Source: Proteromonas lacertae (taxonomy: Eukaryota; Sar; Bigyra; Opalinata; Proteromonadidae). Taken from it: a stretch of 64,000 nucleotides of DNA. Both the position numbers and the translations under genes were made by a program. Where the stretch lies: NCBI GenBank assembly GCA_002245135.1, contig NGBS01000609.1, forward strand, positions 1 through 64,000, in the 5' to 3' direction. Positions 36,507-47,466 of the stretch are shown here, one piece after another. The notes beneath the pieces are model-generated. The model had not been told where the DNA came from, made no database searches, and worked only from the letters and a program-made list of their open reading frames with translations. Position 1 is the stretch's first letter. Every line of letters begins with the position of its first letter.

Positions 36507-37196
36507 TTATCTTCTACCTGAACCTGTCTTTGGATATCCATCTAAAGACATGCCAAATAAACCATAATTTACTTTAGGCCATAAAACAAATTGTTTTCCC
36601 ATACCATTAATTAAATTACACACATCTGATCGTGCTTCTGGAGCATTACGACCACATTGATATTTGAAATAATGTAAATAATCTACTAATTGATCTATTG
36701 TTCCTCCATAGTTTGAAAACTTTGATATAATATCTAATGGCAATCCTACATTTTTACATACATTTTCTAAATCTTGTTTTGTATTATTCATAACCATTTG
36801 CTTAACTGATTCATAATCATATTGATTAATCAAAAATGGTTGTAATTTTTCCATAATAGCATCAACATTATATCTTTGTTGTTGTTGTTGTTGTAATGGT
36901 TGTGTGATATTTTGGAATGTTGGCTGGGCTGTTGCCTCCGTGGAGGCAGCAACACCTGCCATCATTCCGGCGTAATTTGCAGCATTTGAACTTTGATTAT
37001 TATAACCTGCACCAGTTGCAGGTATTGAAGTTGTAACATTAGAACTGGCCCCAGTTGTAGTACTATTAGTTGTATTATTATAACTGGTGCCAGTTGTAAC
37101 ATTCGATACTTGAATATTTGAAGTGGCCGGCGCACTCGTCGAATTTGTTGTTGTAGGAGTAGCACCAAATATACCTCTGAACCAAAATTGAAACAT
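36507..37196 (-). CDS. N-terminal segment of the element polyprotein
   Basis: Starts at ATG 37196 (MFQFWFRGIFGATP); the frame is open 11 codons further up but without another ATG. The first 110 residues are threonine/asparagine/serine-rich with a run of glutamines. The remainder is a globular-looking helical region (IMEKLQPFLINQYDYES, then LVDYLHYFKYQCG). It ends at a TAA, and the same frame continues open into the next ORF. No known family. With the two downstream ORFs it forms a frame of roughly 1,135 codons broken by just two stops. Confidence 0.65.
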   Translation of the reverse strand: MFQFWFRGIFGATPTTTNSTSAPATSNIQVSNVTTGTSYNNTTNSTTTGASSNVTTSIPATGAGYNNQSSNAANYAGMMAGVAASTEATAQPTFQNITQPLQQQQQQRYNVDAIMEKLQPFLINQYDYESVKQMVMNNTKQDLENVCKNVGLPLDIISKFSNYGGTIDQLVDYLHYFKYQCGRNAPEARSDVCNLINGMGKQFVLWPKVNYGLFGMSLDGYPKTGSGRR

Positions 37197-37640
37197 ATAA
37201 TATAGTAGCCATTTAAAATATTTACTCAAAAGTATTTCAACTAGTTAGCGTTTAAAATACTTTGAACGACTTGGAATTTAGGCTCGAGCATGACTTAATT
37301 TATTTTGTTAAATAGAAAGAGATATGGAATTTTATATTTTCAAAAATATATATTATGATGTATTTATTTATGATATATTAGAAAAATCAAATAAAAAACA
37401 AAAGAAAGTTAAAAAAAATGAATCGAACGTTCGAGTTAAATCGAATGATATAAATTGTATTTTTATATATTTTTAATTAATTGATTATTTGAAAACAAAA
37501 TTAATGGAGTAGAGATAATTTTACTTCAATATATTAGTTGTAATTATAGCAGTCAACAATTTAGCAATATTGTTTTTAATTTAAGAATATTGTCAAGTAA
37601 ACAAAATTATTTCAGCAGATACCAGTATACATATATTATT
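37197..37640. other. Non-coding stretch upstream of the element polyprotein
   Basis: About 440 AT-rich bases with no credible open frame. A short TCGA-containing patch (37418-37447, with CGAACGTTCGAG) forms a small palindrome. It is the likely promoter region for the minus-strand ORFs of the element. Confidence 0.4.
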
Positions 37641-38713
37641 ATTATTTTGGTGATTTCCAACAATACTGCAATAGCGTTATAAAATGCAGTATTATACATG
37701 ATCCAACTGATTTCAGAAATCAAATTAGATATTTCAAAGATATACTGTTATACCTATTTGATTACAATCCAAATTATAAGTAAAATATTGTATAATATAT
37801 TTTATAATATTAATAAATAGTATGATAGAATGTTAGATTGGATATATATCGATCTAAAAGTGATTGTATATAACCCGAGTGGTTACACAGATCAGAAAGG
37901 AACATATGATGAAATTGAAAAGCAATAAAAAGAAAAAGAAGAAAAAAAGAATCAACAACAAGTAGAGAAGAACAAAACCAAATCACCAGTAAAAAGAAGA
38001 AGAAAGTATGATGATGATCATGATGATGATGAAGATAAAGATGTTGTGCGCTGTTGAGCTAAATGCGCAGTTGAGCGTTAAGAAGACTTTTTCAATTCTA
38101 AAATGATAGTGTGTGGTTTGATGGCGAGTTATATGCAAATATAATCTTACTTTGTCATATAATCTACATCTGCAATATATATTATTTGAACTTTATCCCA
38201 ACATAATGAAAACAATTATAATTTTATTTTTAATTTTTTTACTTCGATCACTACTAGAGTTAAAAAAACATTAGTTTAAGCAATTAAATCACACATATTT
38301 AGATGTTAAGACACTTAAAAACGAAAAAATAAAAATCTATTCAAGCCTCATTCAAGCCTGTTTTTTCAAAATAAATTTTAAGCAGGTAAATGCAATAAGT
38401 AGGTATTCCTTTTCTATTTAAAACCTTTATCCCGATGTCTACTATTGTTATAAGCTTTTAAAATAATATAAAAATAAAAATTGTTTCCAGTACAGGAACC
38501 TAAACACTACTATACGATATTAGGCCAACGTAATTATTTTGGAAAACAAAGTGTTGATTAGTAATATTGAAGGGCCAGAGGTTTCGTTTATGATATTAGA
38601 ATTGAAAAAAGTCTTCTTAACGCTCAACGGCGTATTTAGCTGAACGGCGCACAACAAAAGATAAAGATGGCAGTGATGATGATGCAAGTCCAGTAGTAGA
38701 TCTGATAGAATAG
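37640..38713 (+). pseudogene. Broken host-like gene split by a MITE insertion
   Basis: A readable stretch (QQYCNSVIKCSIIHDPTDF, KDILLYLFDYNPNYK) continues across a 43-base GTAAAA...AATAG intron into DRMLDWIYIDLKVIVYNPSG, then meets an in-frame TAA after IEKQ. A lysine-rich and aspartate-rich tail follows (VEKNKTKSPVKRRRKYDDD). The 613-base MITE at 38043-38655 interrupts that tail, after which the frame resumes as KDKDGSDDDASPVVDLIE and a stop at 38711-38713. It is spliced and compositionally host-like, so it looks like a cellular gene fragment caught inside or beside the element. Identity unknown. Confidence 0.5.
38043..38655 (-). repeat. MITE-like repeat, right copy, with flanking direct repeat
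   Basis: 613 bases whose ends are GTTGTGCGCTGTTGAGC and, inverted, GTTGTGCGCCGTTCAGC; the terminal inverted repeats extend about 50 bases. AAGATAAAGAT lies directly before it (38032-38042) and again two bases after it (38658-38668), consistent with a target-site duplication of about 11 bases, though the host sequence is itself repetitive here. It is the reverse complement of the left copy at 32747-33312 with roughly 50 extra bases inside. Confidence 0.8.
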
Positions 38714-38821
38714 GACTGCTAATTAAGTCCTTAAAATTTATTTTTATAAAAATTCTCATATAAAATTATTTATATGCGTAGCTAATTATACGCAAAATTT
38801 TTATTGTCTAATAAAAATAAC

Positions 38822-38856
38822 TAAAGGGTTATAGCACACTGTGCTATAACCCTTTA
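38822..38856. repeat. Perfect 17-base-arm hairpin at the element end
   Basis: TAAAGGGTTATAGCACA at 38822-38838 and its exact reverse complement at 38840-38856 flank a single base. The right arm overlaps the right terminal inverted repeat of the virus-like element, so the hairpin is part of or next to the element terminus. The left element end has only the outer half of this sequence, not the full hairpin. Confidence 0.8.
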
Positions 38857-38870
38857 TTACTCATTATTAT

Positions 38871-39007
38871 TTGTTATACAAAGATTTACCAGGTGATGAC
38901 ATTCTTGACAATGGAGCGCTTGGACTTCGATTCTTTAAAACTATTTTTGGAGAAGTAGAAGAGATAGAACTTAATTGATTTACAGAATACACTTTAGATT
39001 GGTTCAT
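38871..39007 (-). pseudogene. 5' fragment of the giant coiled-coil gene
   Basis: It reads as the first 45 residues of the coiled-coil gene at 59358 (starts MNQSKVYSVNQLSS) with one residue changed, then stops dead at 38871, where the virus-like element begins. Its upstream flank (39008-39441) is also an almost exact copy of 59359-59864. The fragment is the edge of a direct duplication of the segment starting at 59222. Confidence 0.9.
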
Positions 39008-39441
39008 TCTATTATTTTATAGAAAATTTATTTTGTTTATACCTCAAGATGTTTATTTACTTTCTCTAATTACAAATATAAAATGATTAAAATTTAAAAA
39101 TGGCTTGATTGATTCAAATCTTTCAAAAATGATTTTGTTGATTTTTTCATAGAATATATAGTAAATTCAGCAATACCATCGATTTTCGAAGTATTTCATT
39201 TGAATTATATGAATAGACGAAATAACTAATAGAAAAGTATAAGTGAAGTCTCTTTAGTTGTAGAAGATGAATGTGATATTGAAATGATAAAGATCATATG
39301 TAAATGTGATAAAAAGAAATAAGAGTTTTAAATGCGTAGAGAATCCCTCATTTATGTTAGATTGTTATAACTCGAATATGAGTTGATTTAGAAAATATAA
39401 TCTTTATCAAGTAATGATATTTGAAAGATAACTTATTTTTG
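39008..39441. repeat. Direct copy of the 59359-59864 spacer
   Basis: This non-coding stretch between the coiled-coil gene fragment and the 3' end of CR copy B is nearly identical to the spacer between the intact coiled-coil gene and CR copy C. Only a few substitutions distinguish them. It carries no gene. The homology continues leftward into the coiled-coil 5' fragment and rightward into the CR gene. Confidence 0.85.
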
Positions 39442-42400
39442 TTAGATTGTTGTTTTTTTTTCAGATGGTGGCTGTTTAACATCATTTGGTGAAGATGGTA
39501 GTTGTATATTTTTTAGAATAAAATCCTTTCCATACACTTCTTGCTCGAATTCTGATAAATAATACTTTAAATCAATTTTATCTTCTGATATTTCTATATT
39601 CTGTTTAACTGGTTTATAAGTTATTGGATCTAGTATTGGCTTTAAATGAGATATAAACTTTTTCTCTACTTTTAATTGTTTAGAAGTTTTGCCTTTTGAT
39701 GAAACAAATATATAATGAAAATCTAACCATTTCATTTTCATTGACAGTTGAATAATACATTCATCAATTATTTCATTACATTCTCTTTTGGCTTCGCTTG
39801 GATCATTTATAATATGAATAAAACAGTTATTCATCAAATAAATCATTTCTCTATTCTCAACAGTTGCTAAATGAACTAAATACACACCTTTCATTTTAGT
39901 AGAATATATATCAACATTGAATAATTCTTTAAAAGTGTCAAATTCATTCTTATCAATTGTTTCTATTATTGTATTATTTTTATATTTTAATTTTTCTCCA
40001 TTATATAAGCAGTTGTAAAATACTAGTTCTTCAAATAGTAATTGAAATAATTGATGATCTTTTTTATTATAAATACTCCTAAAAATCCCTTGAATATCAT
40101 TAATATCTGCTTTTTCAGCTTTGTGTTTTATGTTATCATAAATATAATCAAATACTTCATCAGATATAAACTCCATTTCATATTCATTGATTCTATCATA
40201 ATATTTGATTTTATTCACTTCATCTTTATATGGTATAGAATATTTCACTATCAAATGACATAATGTAATATCAAATCTTTCTGATTTATAATTAGATATT
40301 TTATCTTCTGCAGACTCACTTGGAAATAGATATTTCATTAGAAATTCCATATATCCAATACCTCCAATTATTCTCTTAATACCTATTGAGTATAACTCAT
40401 CCCAATAATCTCTGCCATAACTTACATCATATATTGCTGCATAATAGATATGTCTTGGAACATTTCCATATTTACTATTGAATCCATTTTTATATATTGA
40501 ATATGTCAGTTTAGTTGTTAAACATTTTTCTTCCCATTCCTTTATTTCATCATTACTAAATACATCCATATAATAATAGAATTTATTACGATTATTTACT
40601 ATAAAATTTTTATAATTCTTATAATCTGGTGAAGTAATGTATAATAATAGTAAAGAATTTGCTTGTCTTTCAGAAAGGTTATGTGAATCTGATATAGCTA
40701 TATCAGAGATATTTGGATTGTTAATACCTCTATGGATTTTTTCTCCAATTAATCGATATTTATTGAAATCATTATTACCTCCATTTTTAAATACATATAC
40801 TTCAATTTTCAATTTATTATCATTAATTTTTTTATTTAATTCAATGATCATCTTCAACAAGAATATTATAAAAGAGGTTTTACCACATCCTGGATTTCCT
40901 CTTAACAGAATTTTAAAAAACGTAACTTCATCGAAGTTTTTTCCATTATCTTCCTTTCTGATTTTACCTCTAAATATTTTATTGTTCATATCATCTAGAA
41001 CAGCTATTTTCTCTTCAAAACATTTTCCTTTTATAATATATTCTCTAATAATATTTATATTTCTTTTATTATTCTCTTCATTATCTTCTCTTATACATTC
41101 ATTTATTATTTCAACAATAGCATTAATATCATCAAAACTTTCACGTTTAACTTCTCGTATTTTCAAAAAGAATATATAATATTTCAATTCATTCCATATA
41201 TCTTTATAAACATCTCGGATATACACTCTCCTTTCAGGATATTGGAATATATCACATCCAATGCTTATTGTATTATCATAGTTTATAATCACTGGTTTTT
41301 CAAATATTCGACATAATTCATTTGTTTCTATTATTACAATATTATATTAATATAAATATACTTGTACAGGTAGAACAAAAATCTTTTAAATTTCCTTTCA
41401 TTATTGATATTGAATTATAGGCATGTTTTAACTTGTCAATATACTCTTTAGCAGCATCTTTAATTAAATCAGGTATGAAATTCTGAATATCTTCTTCTTT
41501 ACCAACACATAATATCGATATTAGCTTTTCTTTATTATCTTCATTAATTGGGATAGGTAATTGAGATAATAACTTATCAATATCCTCTTTAGGAGTATTA
41601 CTAGGATTAGGTATTTTTGACAAAAATTGATGAATATCATCTTTATTAGGAACAGGTAATGCTGATATTAACTGATCTATAGAATTTTCACTTATAGTGA
41701 TTTTCAATTCAGCTAATATCTTTTTAATATCTTCTTTTGTAACATCAACAGGCAATTCAGATAAAAACTGTTCTATGTAATTTTTACTTACAGCATATAG
41801 TAATTCACATAGTAATTTACCTATTACTTCTTTATTAACAATGTAAGGTAATGTTAATGTATATTGATTAACAACAGAAGACATGTAATTAAGTAACCTA
41901 TTTTTGTTATCTTCATTTATAGGAAAGACTAAATTGGATAAATTATCATCTATCCACTTCTTAATTTTATCAATAGGTAATTCTGATAATAATTTATCCA
42001 CATAGTTTCTTGTAGGAACAGTTAATCCAATATAATTTTTCAAATGTTTTACTTCTTCTTTATCTTTATTCAGTACTACAATTTCATCTATTCTCCTACA
42101 TAAATTTTCAATACCATTTATTATCTTTTATTATCTTCATTTAACTCCAATTCACCATTTGATGTATTTAATTCATTTACAAAATCATTATATTCATCTA
42201 TAATTACTTTTAAACTATCAGTTTTATTAGCTTGATTCATAATAATAGCATTGTTAAATTCTTTAACCAACTCATTAATATCTTTTTCAGGATTAATTGG
42301 CTTTTTCGAAGGTTCTTTTATAAGTAAATTGGAATATTCTTTTGGCTTGAATTTAAATGTTGTATTTGCAGTAAATCTTTCAGGAGTTGTTTCTTGATTA

Positions 42401-45400
42401 TAAACATTTAATAATTCTTTTGTAGTCAAATTTAAAGTAGAAAATCTAAGTCTTTTTGATTTTATAGATTTGATTATATTCTTTTGGTTTTTATCTAAAG
42501 AACATTTTCCTGATTTTGTTATTTCTGTTCTTGGCCTTTTTGCAGGATTTACAAAATCCCAAATATATGTCTTATTCATCTCTTTTATCATTTCATTTTT
42601 AAATTCTTTGCCATAATATCCAAAATCTTCTTCACCTATTACAAGTTTTGTTGTAACTTCATCATGATCATATGTAACAAATATAATTCTAAATATTGGA
42701 TTACATCTGTTTAATTCAGTACGATCATAGCTTCTATTATTGTCAATTGACTATAATAATAATAATAACATAATATACAGTAATAATTTCATTTTTCATA
42801 TCTTCTCTCTCTTCATGATCTAAATCAATGTAATATTCATCGATTAAATAATCATCTAAATCATGCAACAACTTTTTGTAATCTTCACTATATTCTCCTA
42901 TTTCAGAATTCATTTTATTCTTCACTAATTCATTTCCTACTTCAAGATCGCATATACCTAACAATTGGAGTTGATATTGTAATGAAAGAAGTTTATTATG
43001 TAAATTGGTTAATTCTTCAGTAGATATTTCCTTGTCATTATCACTTATTGATTCTCCATTAACTTCAGTAGTGGATGAAGGTGGTATAGATGATTTATCA
43101 TCATCATTATCTTCTATGTCCATATCTGCTTTAAAATATTTAAGGAAAAGTCTCAAATATGATAAACATGTTTCAAGATCATTGTCCAAGTTAAACTGTA
43201 AATATGATTGGAACAGCTTATGTATCATATAAAGGTGACTCTTCAATACTTGAATACTATCACATATTTTATTTAACTTTTCTGGATCATTTTGTGATTC
43301 GGTTATTCCACCATATAATGTGGTTATTCTGTTTGATATATCAGATAAATTCTTTTGTAATGATGAAACTAAATCAATTAATTCTAAAACTGGTTCATTT
43401 GTTTTCAACTGGTTAAGGAAATAATTCAATCTGTCAAGCAATTCTTGTAGTTGCTCTTTTATCATTTCAATTTCGTTATGTAATTCCTTTACTCTTTCAT
43501 TCAATTCGTCTGGTTTGTTTAGTAATTCGCTCCATCGACTTTCGAATGACTCATCTACTACATCTATTTGTTCTACTGTTTTTGCTTTATAATCATTTAT
43601 TTCATTCTTTAAATCATTCATTTGGGTGCTAAATACTTCATCATTTACTGATTCTTCTAATTGTCTATCAATTATATTTATGATATTGTTAAATATGGCT
43701 AATCTGACTTTCATTTTAAATATTTCAATTGGTTCTAAAATACTTAACAATTGTGTAGTATATCTATCATATTCTTCTTTTAATTGTTGTTTGATTGCTT
43801 CTAATTGTTCTTTTATTAAAACTTTAAGTTTATCTATATTTAAATTTTCATTATTTTGAATAGATTTCAATATATTCTTAACTTTAGGCTGTAATTCAAT
43901 CACCAATTCTTCAAATTTTGTCTTATCACTATCCATAACATCTTTGAATTCTGCCTGTCTATCAGCACTATACATATTCATCAAATCAGAGTCGATATAT
44001 CTTCTGCAGTTAATTTCATTGATTAAGAACTAGAAATAATATAAGAAATAATAGAATATACATAACTTTCACATAGAATTCTTTTACGTTGATCCATTTT
44101 GAATATTATATATTTCTTTAAACTACTTGGTATATAACCAAGATCATAAAGTGAAGATGCTTGTGAAATACCTTCTGGAAATGGATTAGTAGGAGTATTT
44201 AATATGTAACCTATCATCTTATCTTTATGGTAACTGTATATCATCTAATCAAGTATAATAATATATTAATATACATTCAGAAATACAATTATTGTATCTT
44301 CTGTGGGATGATCATCTTTAATTGTCATTTGAACAGATGTAATATTGAATATATTAATTATACAGCTATCAATTGCTGGAAATTCTTGATTTTCACTAAA
44401 ATCAACATATATGGTATTAGAAATATCACTATTTCCGTATATCTTTTCATCTGAGTGAAGATATTTATCAACAAAATCTTTCATATTATCATGATAACAC
44501 ATATTACCACCTATATATAGAATATTCTGATTATCAAGCAACCTATCTTTTATAATAATATGGCACATTCTTTCAAATATCATTCCATTTCTTTGATCCT
44601 TAAATGCATGATATAAATATTTAAATCTTTTTGGTTCATTGAAGTATGTTGTTAAAATTTTTCTTTCTATTTCATCTGATTTAAACTTTATTCTTTCTGG
44701 AATTACATCGATTCTATCAGTGTCATATATATAATACATTTCATTGTATGATGCTGGTATATATGATGGTAAACCATCTCTTTCTGGATCAAATTCATTT
44801 TCATATATATATTCTATTTCAGACAATTCACACTCTATACTGTTACAAAAGTTGATTTCTTCTGATGTGAGAGGTAGTAAATAGAATTGTACTGGAGCTC
44901 TTTTATTACTCATAACTTTGTATTTATCTGCACTTGGTGAAGATACCATAATCACTATCTCAGCATTACTGTAATCATCTTCTTTAATTGGATAATTATC
45001 ACTAATCACTATTGTTTTTCTTTTTGTATAAGGTAGATCTTTTATTTCTTCATATCCAACACCATAAGCTTCTCGATAATAATAACAGTATTTTTTACTT
45101 CTTTCTCGTGTATAACAGTAAAGAACAATATTATATCCCTCGAAATATTTATCTTTGCTGAAACAGTGAGCAAGAAAACAGCTTAACATTGTTTTACCCA
45201 TTCCTTCATTGCCATACACTAAAAAACATTTTTGATATCTAAATTCTCTACTGTTGCTTATAACACTCTTCATCTCACAGTAAATCTGAAGGAAGCAATC
45301 TCGGACTAAAATAAAAGGTTTTCTACAATAAGAGAAAGCTTTGCCATTTATAACATCAACTTCAGTTAGTTTTATTTCGTTTATCACACTCTGATCTAAG

Positions 45401-45417
45401 GTAGATTCTGACTGCAT
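39442..45417 (-). CDS. Giant CR-type two-NTPase gene, copy B
   Basis: The best preserved copy, with introns at 44245-44274, 44030-44061, 42751-42778 and 41328-41361, all AT-rich, 28-34 bases, GT...TAG. Joined, it encodes roughly 1,900 residues: NTPase 1 (VYGNEGMGKT; IVISDN; MVSSPSADKYK sensor-like strand), an REase-like motif (EFPAIDSCII followed by VQMTIKDDHPT), a long coiled coil with acidic linker, 16-residue repeats (IDKLLSQLPIPINED type), NTPase 2 (RGNPGCGKTS; IAISDS) and a conserved C-terminal domain. CR proteins of oomycetes, chytrids and trypanosomes share the NTPase-nuclease core. A single missing A in a run at 42126-42129 breaks the frame in the repeat part, so either this copy is also damaged or one base was lost in sequencing. 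Confidence 0.8.
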
Positions 45418-45826
45418 AACTATAGATAATTTGTCTCTTCAAATATCAAAATGAATGTGAGTAAAGCTTTTCAAAAAAAATAGCTGTTTCAATAAACACA
45501 AACCTTATCAAGCTTTTGATATAAAACATAAAAAATAGAAAGAAATACTCATTATTATTAGAAAATTAATTCACATTTTCTAATTTCAACACATAAGCAA
45601 AGGTATCAGGAATATCATCAAATTCAAATATTGGGAAATGAATTATCAAACCACTTTCACTATTTTCAAATGTAAATTTATATCCTTTTTTATCTCCCAA
45701 TAAACTAATCTTAGTATTATCTGTTGCTTTGGGAATGGTTAATGTCAATTTACTATCACTGTGTTTTGGCCATTCATAGAATAATACATATAATATCTTA
45801 TCATTATTCTTTGGAACTGTGTAAGC
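39630..45826 (-). repeat. Right arm of the 6.2 kb inverted duplication
   Basis: Reverse complement of 26075-32305. The right arm passes intact into the full fucosidase gene, while the left arm stops within it. On its inner side the right arm passes into a second duplication shared with 59222-60000. The right arm therefore keeps the natural neighbours on both sides and is the better candidate for the parental copy. Confidence 0.9.
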
Positions 45827-47466
45827 TATATTTTTATTTTTAGCATTATCAAATGGAACTTTATATGGTTTTGTTTTATAAATAGCTTCACCATTTATTT
45901 TCATAAATCTTCCAATATCTCTTAATCTTTCTTCATATTCTGGAGTTATTATTCCATCAGCTGTTGGACCAACATTTATTAACATATTACCACCTGTTGC
46001 TATCACTGTTATTAAGTCTCTTATTAACTCTTTTGAGGAATAAAAATCACTTAATCTTTTAGTTTTATCATAACACCAACAATCTTTTGTCATTGTAAAA
46101 CAACATTCATATTTCTCATCCAGTGTTGCATCAGGAATAAATCGATCACTTCCTGTTAAATAATCACCACTACCATCATATCCCCATCTTGAATTAGTTA
46201 CTACTGTATTCTTAACTGGACTTGATGAGTATAACCAACTTAAGAATTTTTCATTTTGATAATATAATTCTCGTTTATCCATTTCATCAGAACCATCTGA
46301 CCATATTAAATCAGGTTTATAATCATTAGTTATTTGAATCAAAGAGGGATGCAATACTTGTTCTGTATATTTCGTTGTTTTATCTTTCTTATCTTTTTCC
46401 CATAAGGCATTTCCCCATTCTTTTATACTGTGATATAAACCCATTTTCATTCCTGTTGCTTTTACTGCTTTGGTTAATTCACCTGTTAAATCTCTATGTG
46501 ATCCTCTTTCTACTGAATTATATAAGTAATGTTGTGGAGATGGATAATTACAGAATCCATCATGATGCTTTGTTGTTAATACTACATATTGAGCACCAAC
46601 ATCTTTAAACAATTCAGCCCATTCACTTGCATTGAATAATTGAGCTTGAAACATATCAGCAAATTGATCATAAGTGAATTTCTTACCATTACATGGATAT
46701 TTATCTTCAGCTATTCCACTACATCCATACATCTTGTTATGATATTGAACATAAGCTGCTTGACCATTATGAAGATATTTATAATACCATTCGCTTTTGA
46801 AAGCTGGAACACTGAATAAAGTCCAATGAATGAATATACCAAATTTGGCATCATCAAACCATTTTGGAGATGGTCTTGCAGCTAATGCAGCTGGCTTTTC
46901 TGGATATGGAGGTAAAGGACATGCTTTATCTTCATAGGTTGAATTACAAGCATAAGAAGTTGAAACTGTGAAATGATAGTTTATTTTTCTTCTTATTAAT
47001 ACATTGGTGATTTTTGCATCTGAGATTGATTTATCACAAACAAAATCCATTGAAAACATTTTCGTTACGATTGCACCCATCTTTTCACCATCTATATACG
47101 CTACTCTTGCTCCTTTGTCAGGATTTTTAATCTCGCTTGGTAGAATTATCTCGGTTTTGTTAATGCCTAATGACACACATACATCATTCTCTATTTTATA
47201 ACCTGTTGATGCTACAACGCTGTTACACTTTTCAGGAACATCAACAACATTACCTCCAACTAAGAATATAATTCAACAAATATACGTCGCAAAAAATAGT
47301 TAATCCCATCCTTCTCATATTGCATCGATTTCAACTCTGTTAGTCTACATAAATCATATCTGTAACAACCCTTCTCATCATTTGATGGAATTGACAAAAT
47401 ACATGAGTTACAAGTAACAAAAGCAAAAGCTACCACAAAAACAAACAAATAATTGAGTTTATTCAT
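45566..47466 (-). CDS. Secreted alpha-L-fucosidase, glycoside hydrolase family 29
   Basis: Two exons (47466-47286 and 47259-45566) with a 26-base intron give about 625 residues. A signal peptide (YLFVFVVAFAFVTC) leads an unusual N-terminal extension of about 140 residues with paired cysteines, then the GH29 catalytic domain: WFDDAKFGIFIHW, VVLTTKHHDGF, DLIWSDGSD (the aspartate of this motif is the catalytic nucleophile in the family) and TGGNMLINVGPTADG. A C-terminal beta domain ends in ILYVLFYEW. It removes alpha-linked fucose from glycans outside the cell or in a lysosome-like compartment. The 3' end is copied at the edge of the left arm. Confidence 0.93.

Larger units (their letters stand above)
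32581..38868. mobile_element. Polinton-like element, about 6.3 kb, with C5 protease
   Basis: A 21-base sequence at 32581-32601 (begins AATAATGAGTAATAAAGG) is repeated exactly, inverted, at 38848-38868. A second inverted pair, TTAGACAATAAAAA, lies just inside (32672-32685 and 38798-38811). Within these ends are two inverted copies of a 0.57-0.61 kb repeat, two hairpins, one plus-strand ORF and three minus-strand ORFs in a common frame ending in an adenain-like protease. No polymerase B or integrase is present, so it would be non-autonomous or a remnant. The right end directly abuts a copied piece of the coiled-coil gene. I see no convincing target-site duplication. Confidence 0.6.

Noticed and set aside
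40051-41179. Plus-strand hydrophobic ORFs opposite CR copy B
   Set aside because: They recur opposite copies A and C only because the coding strand is conserved; composition is that of antisense lysine/glutamate-rich sequence.
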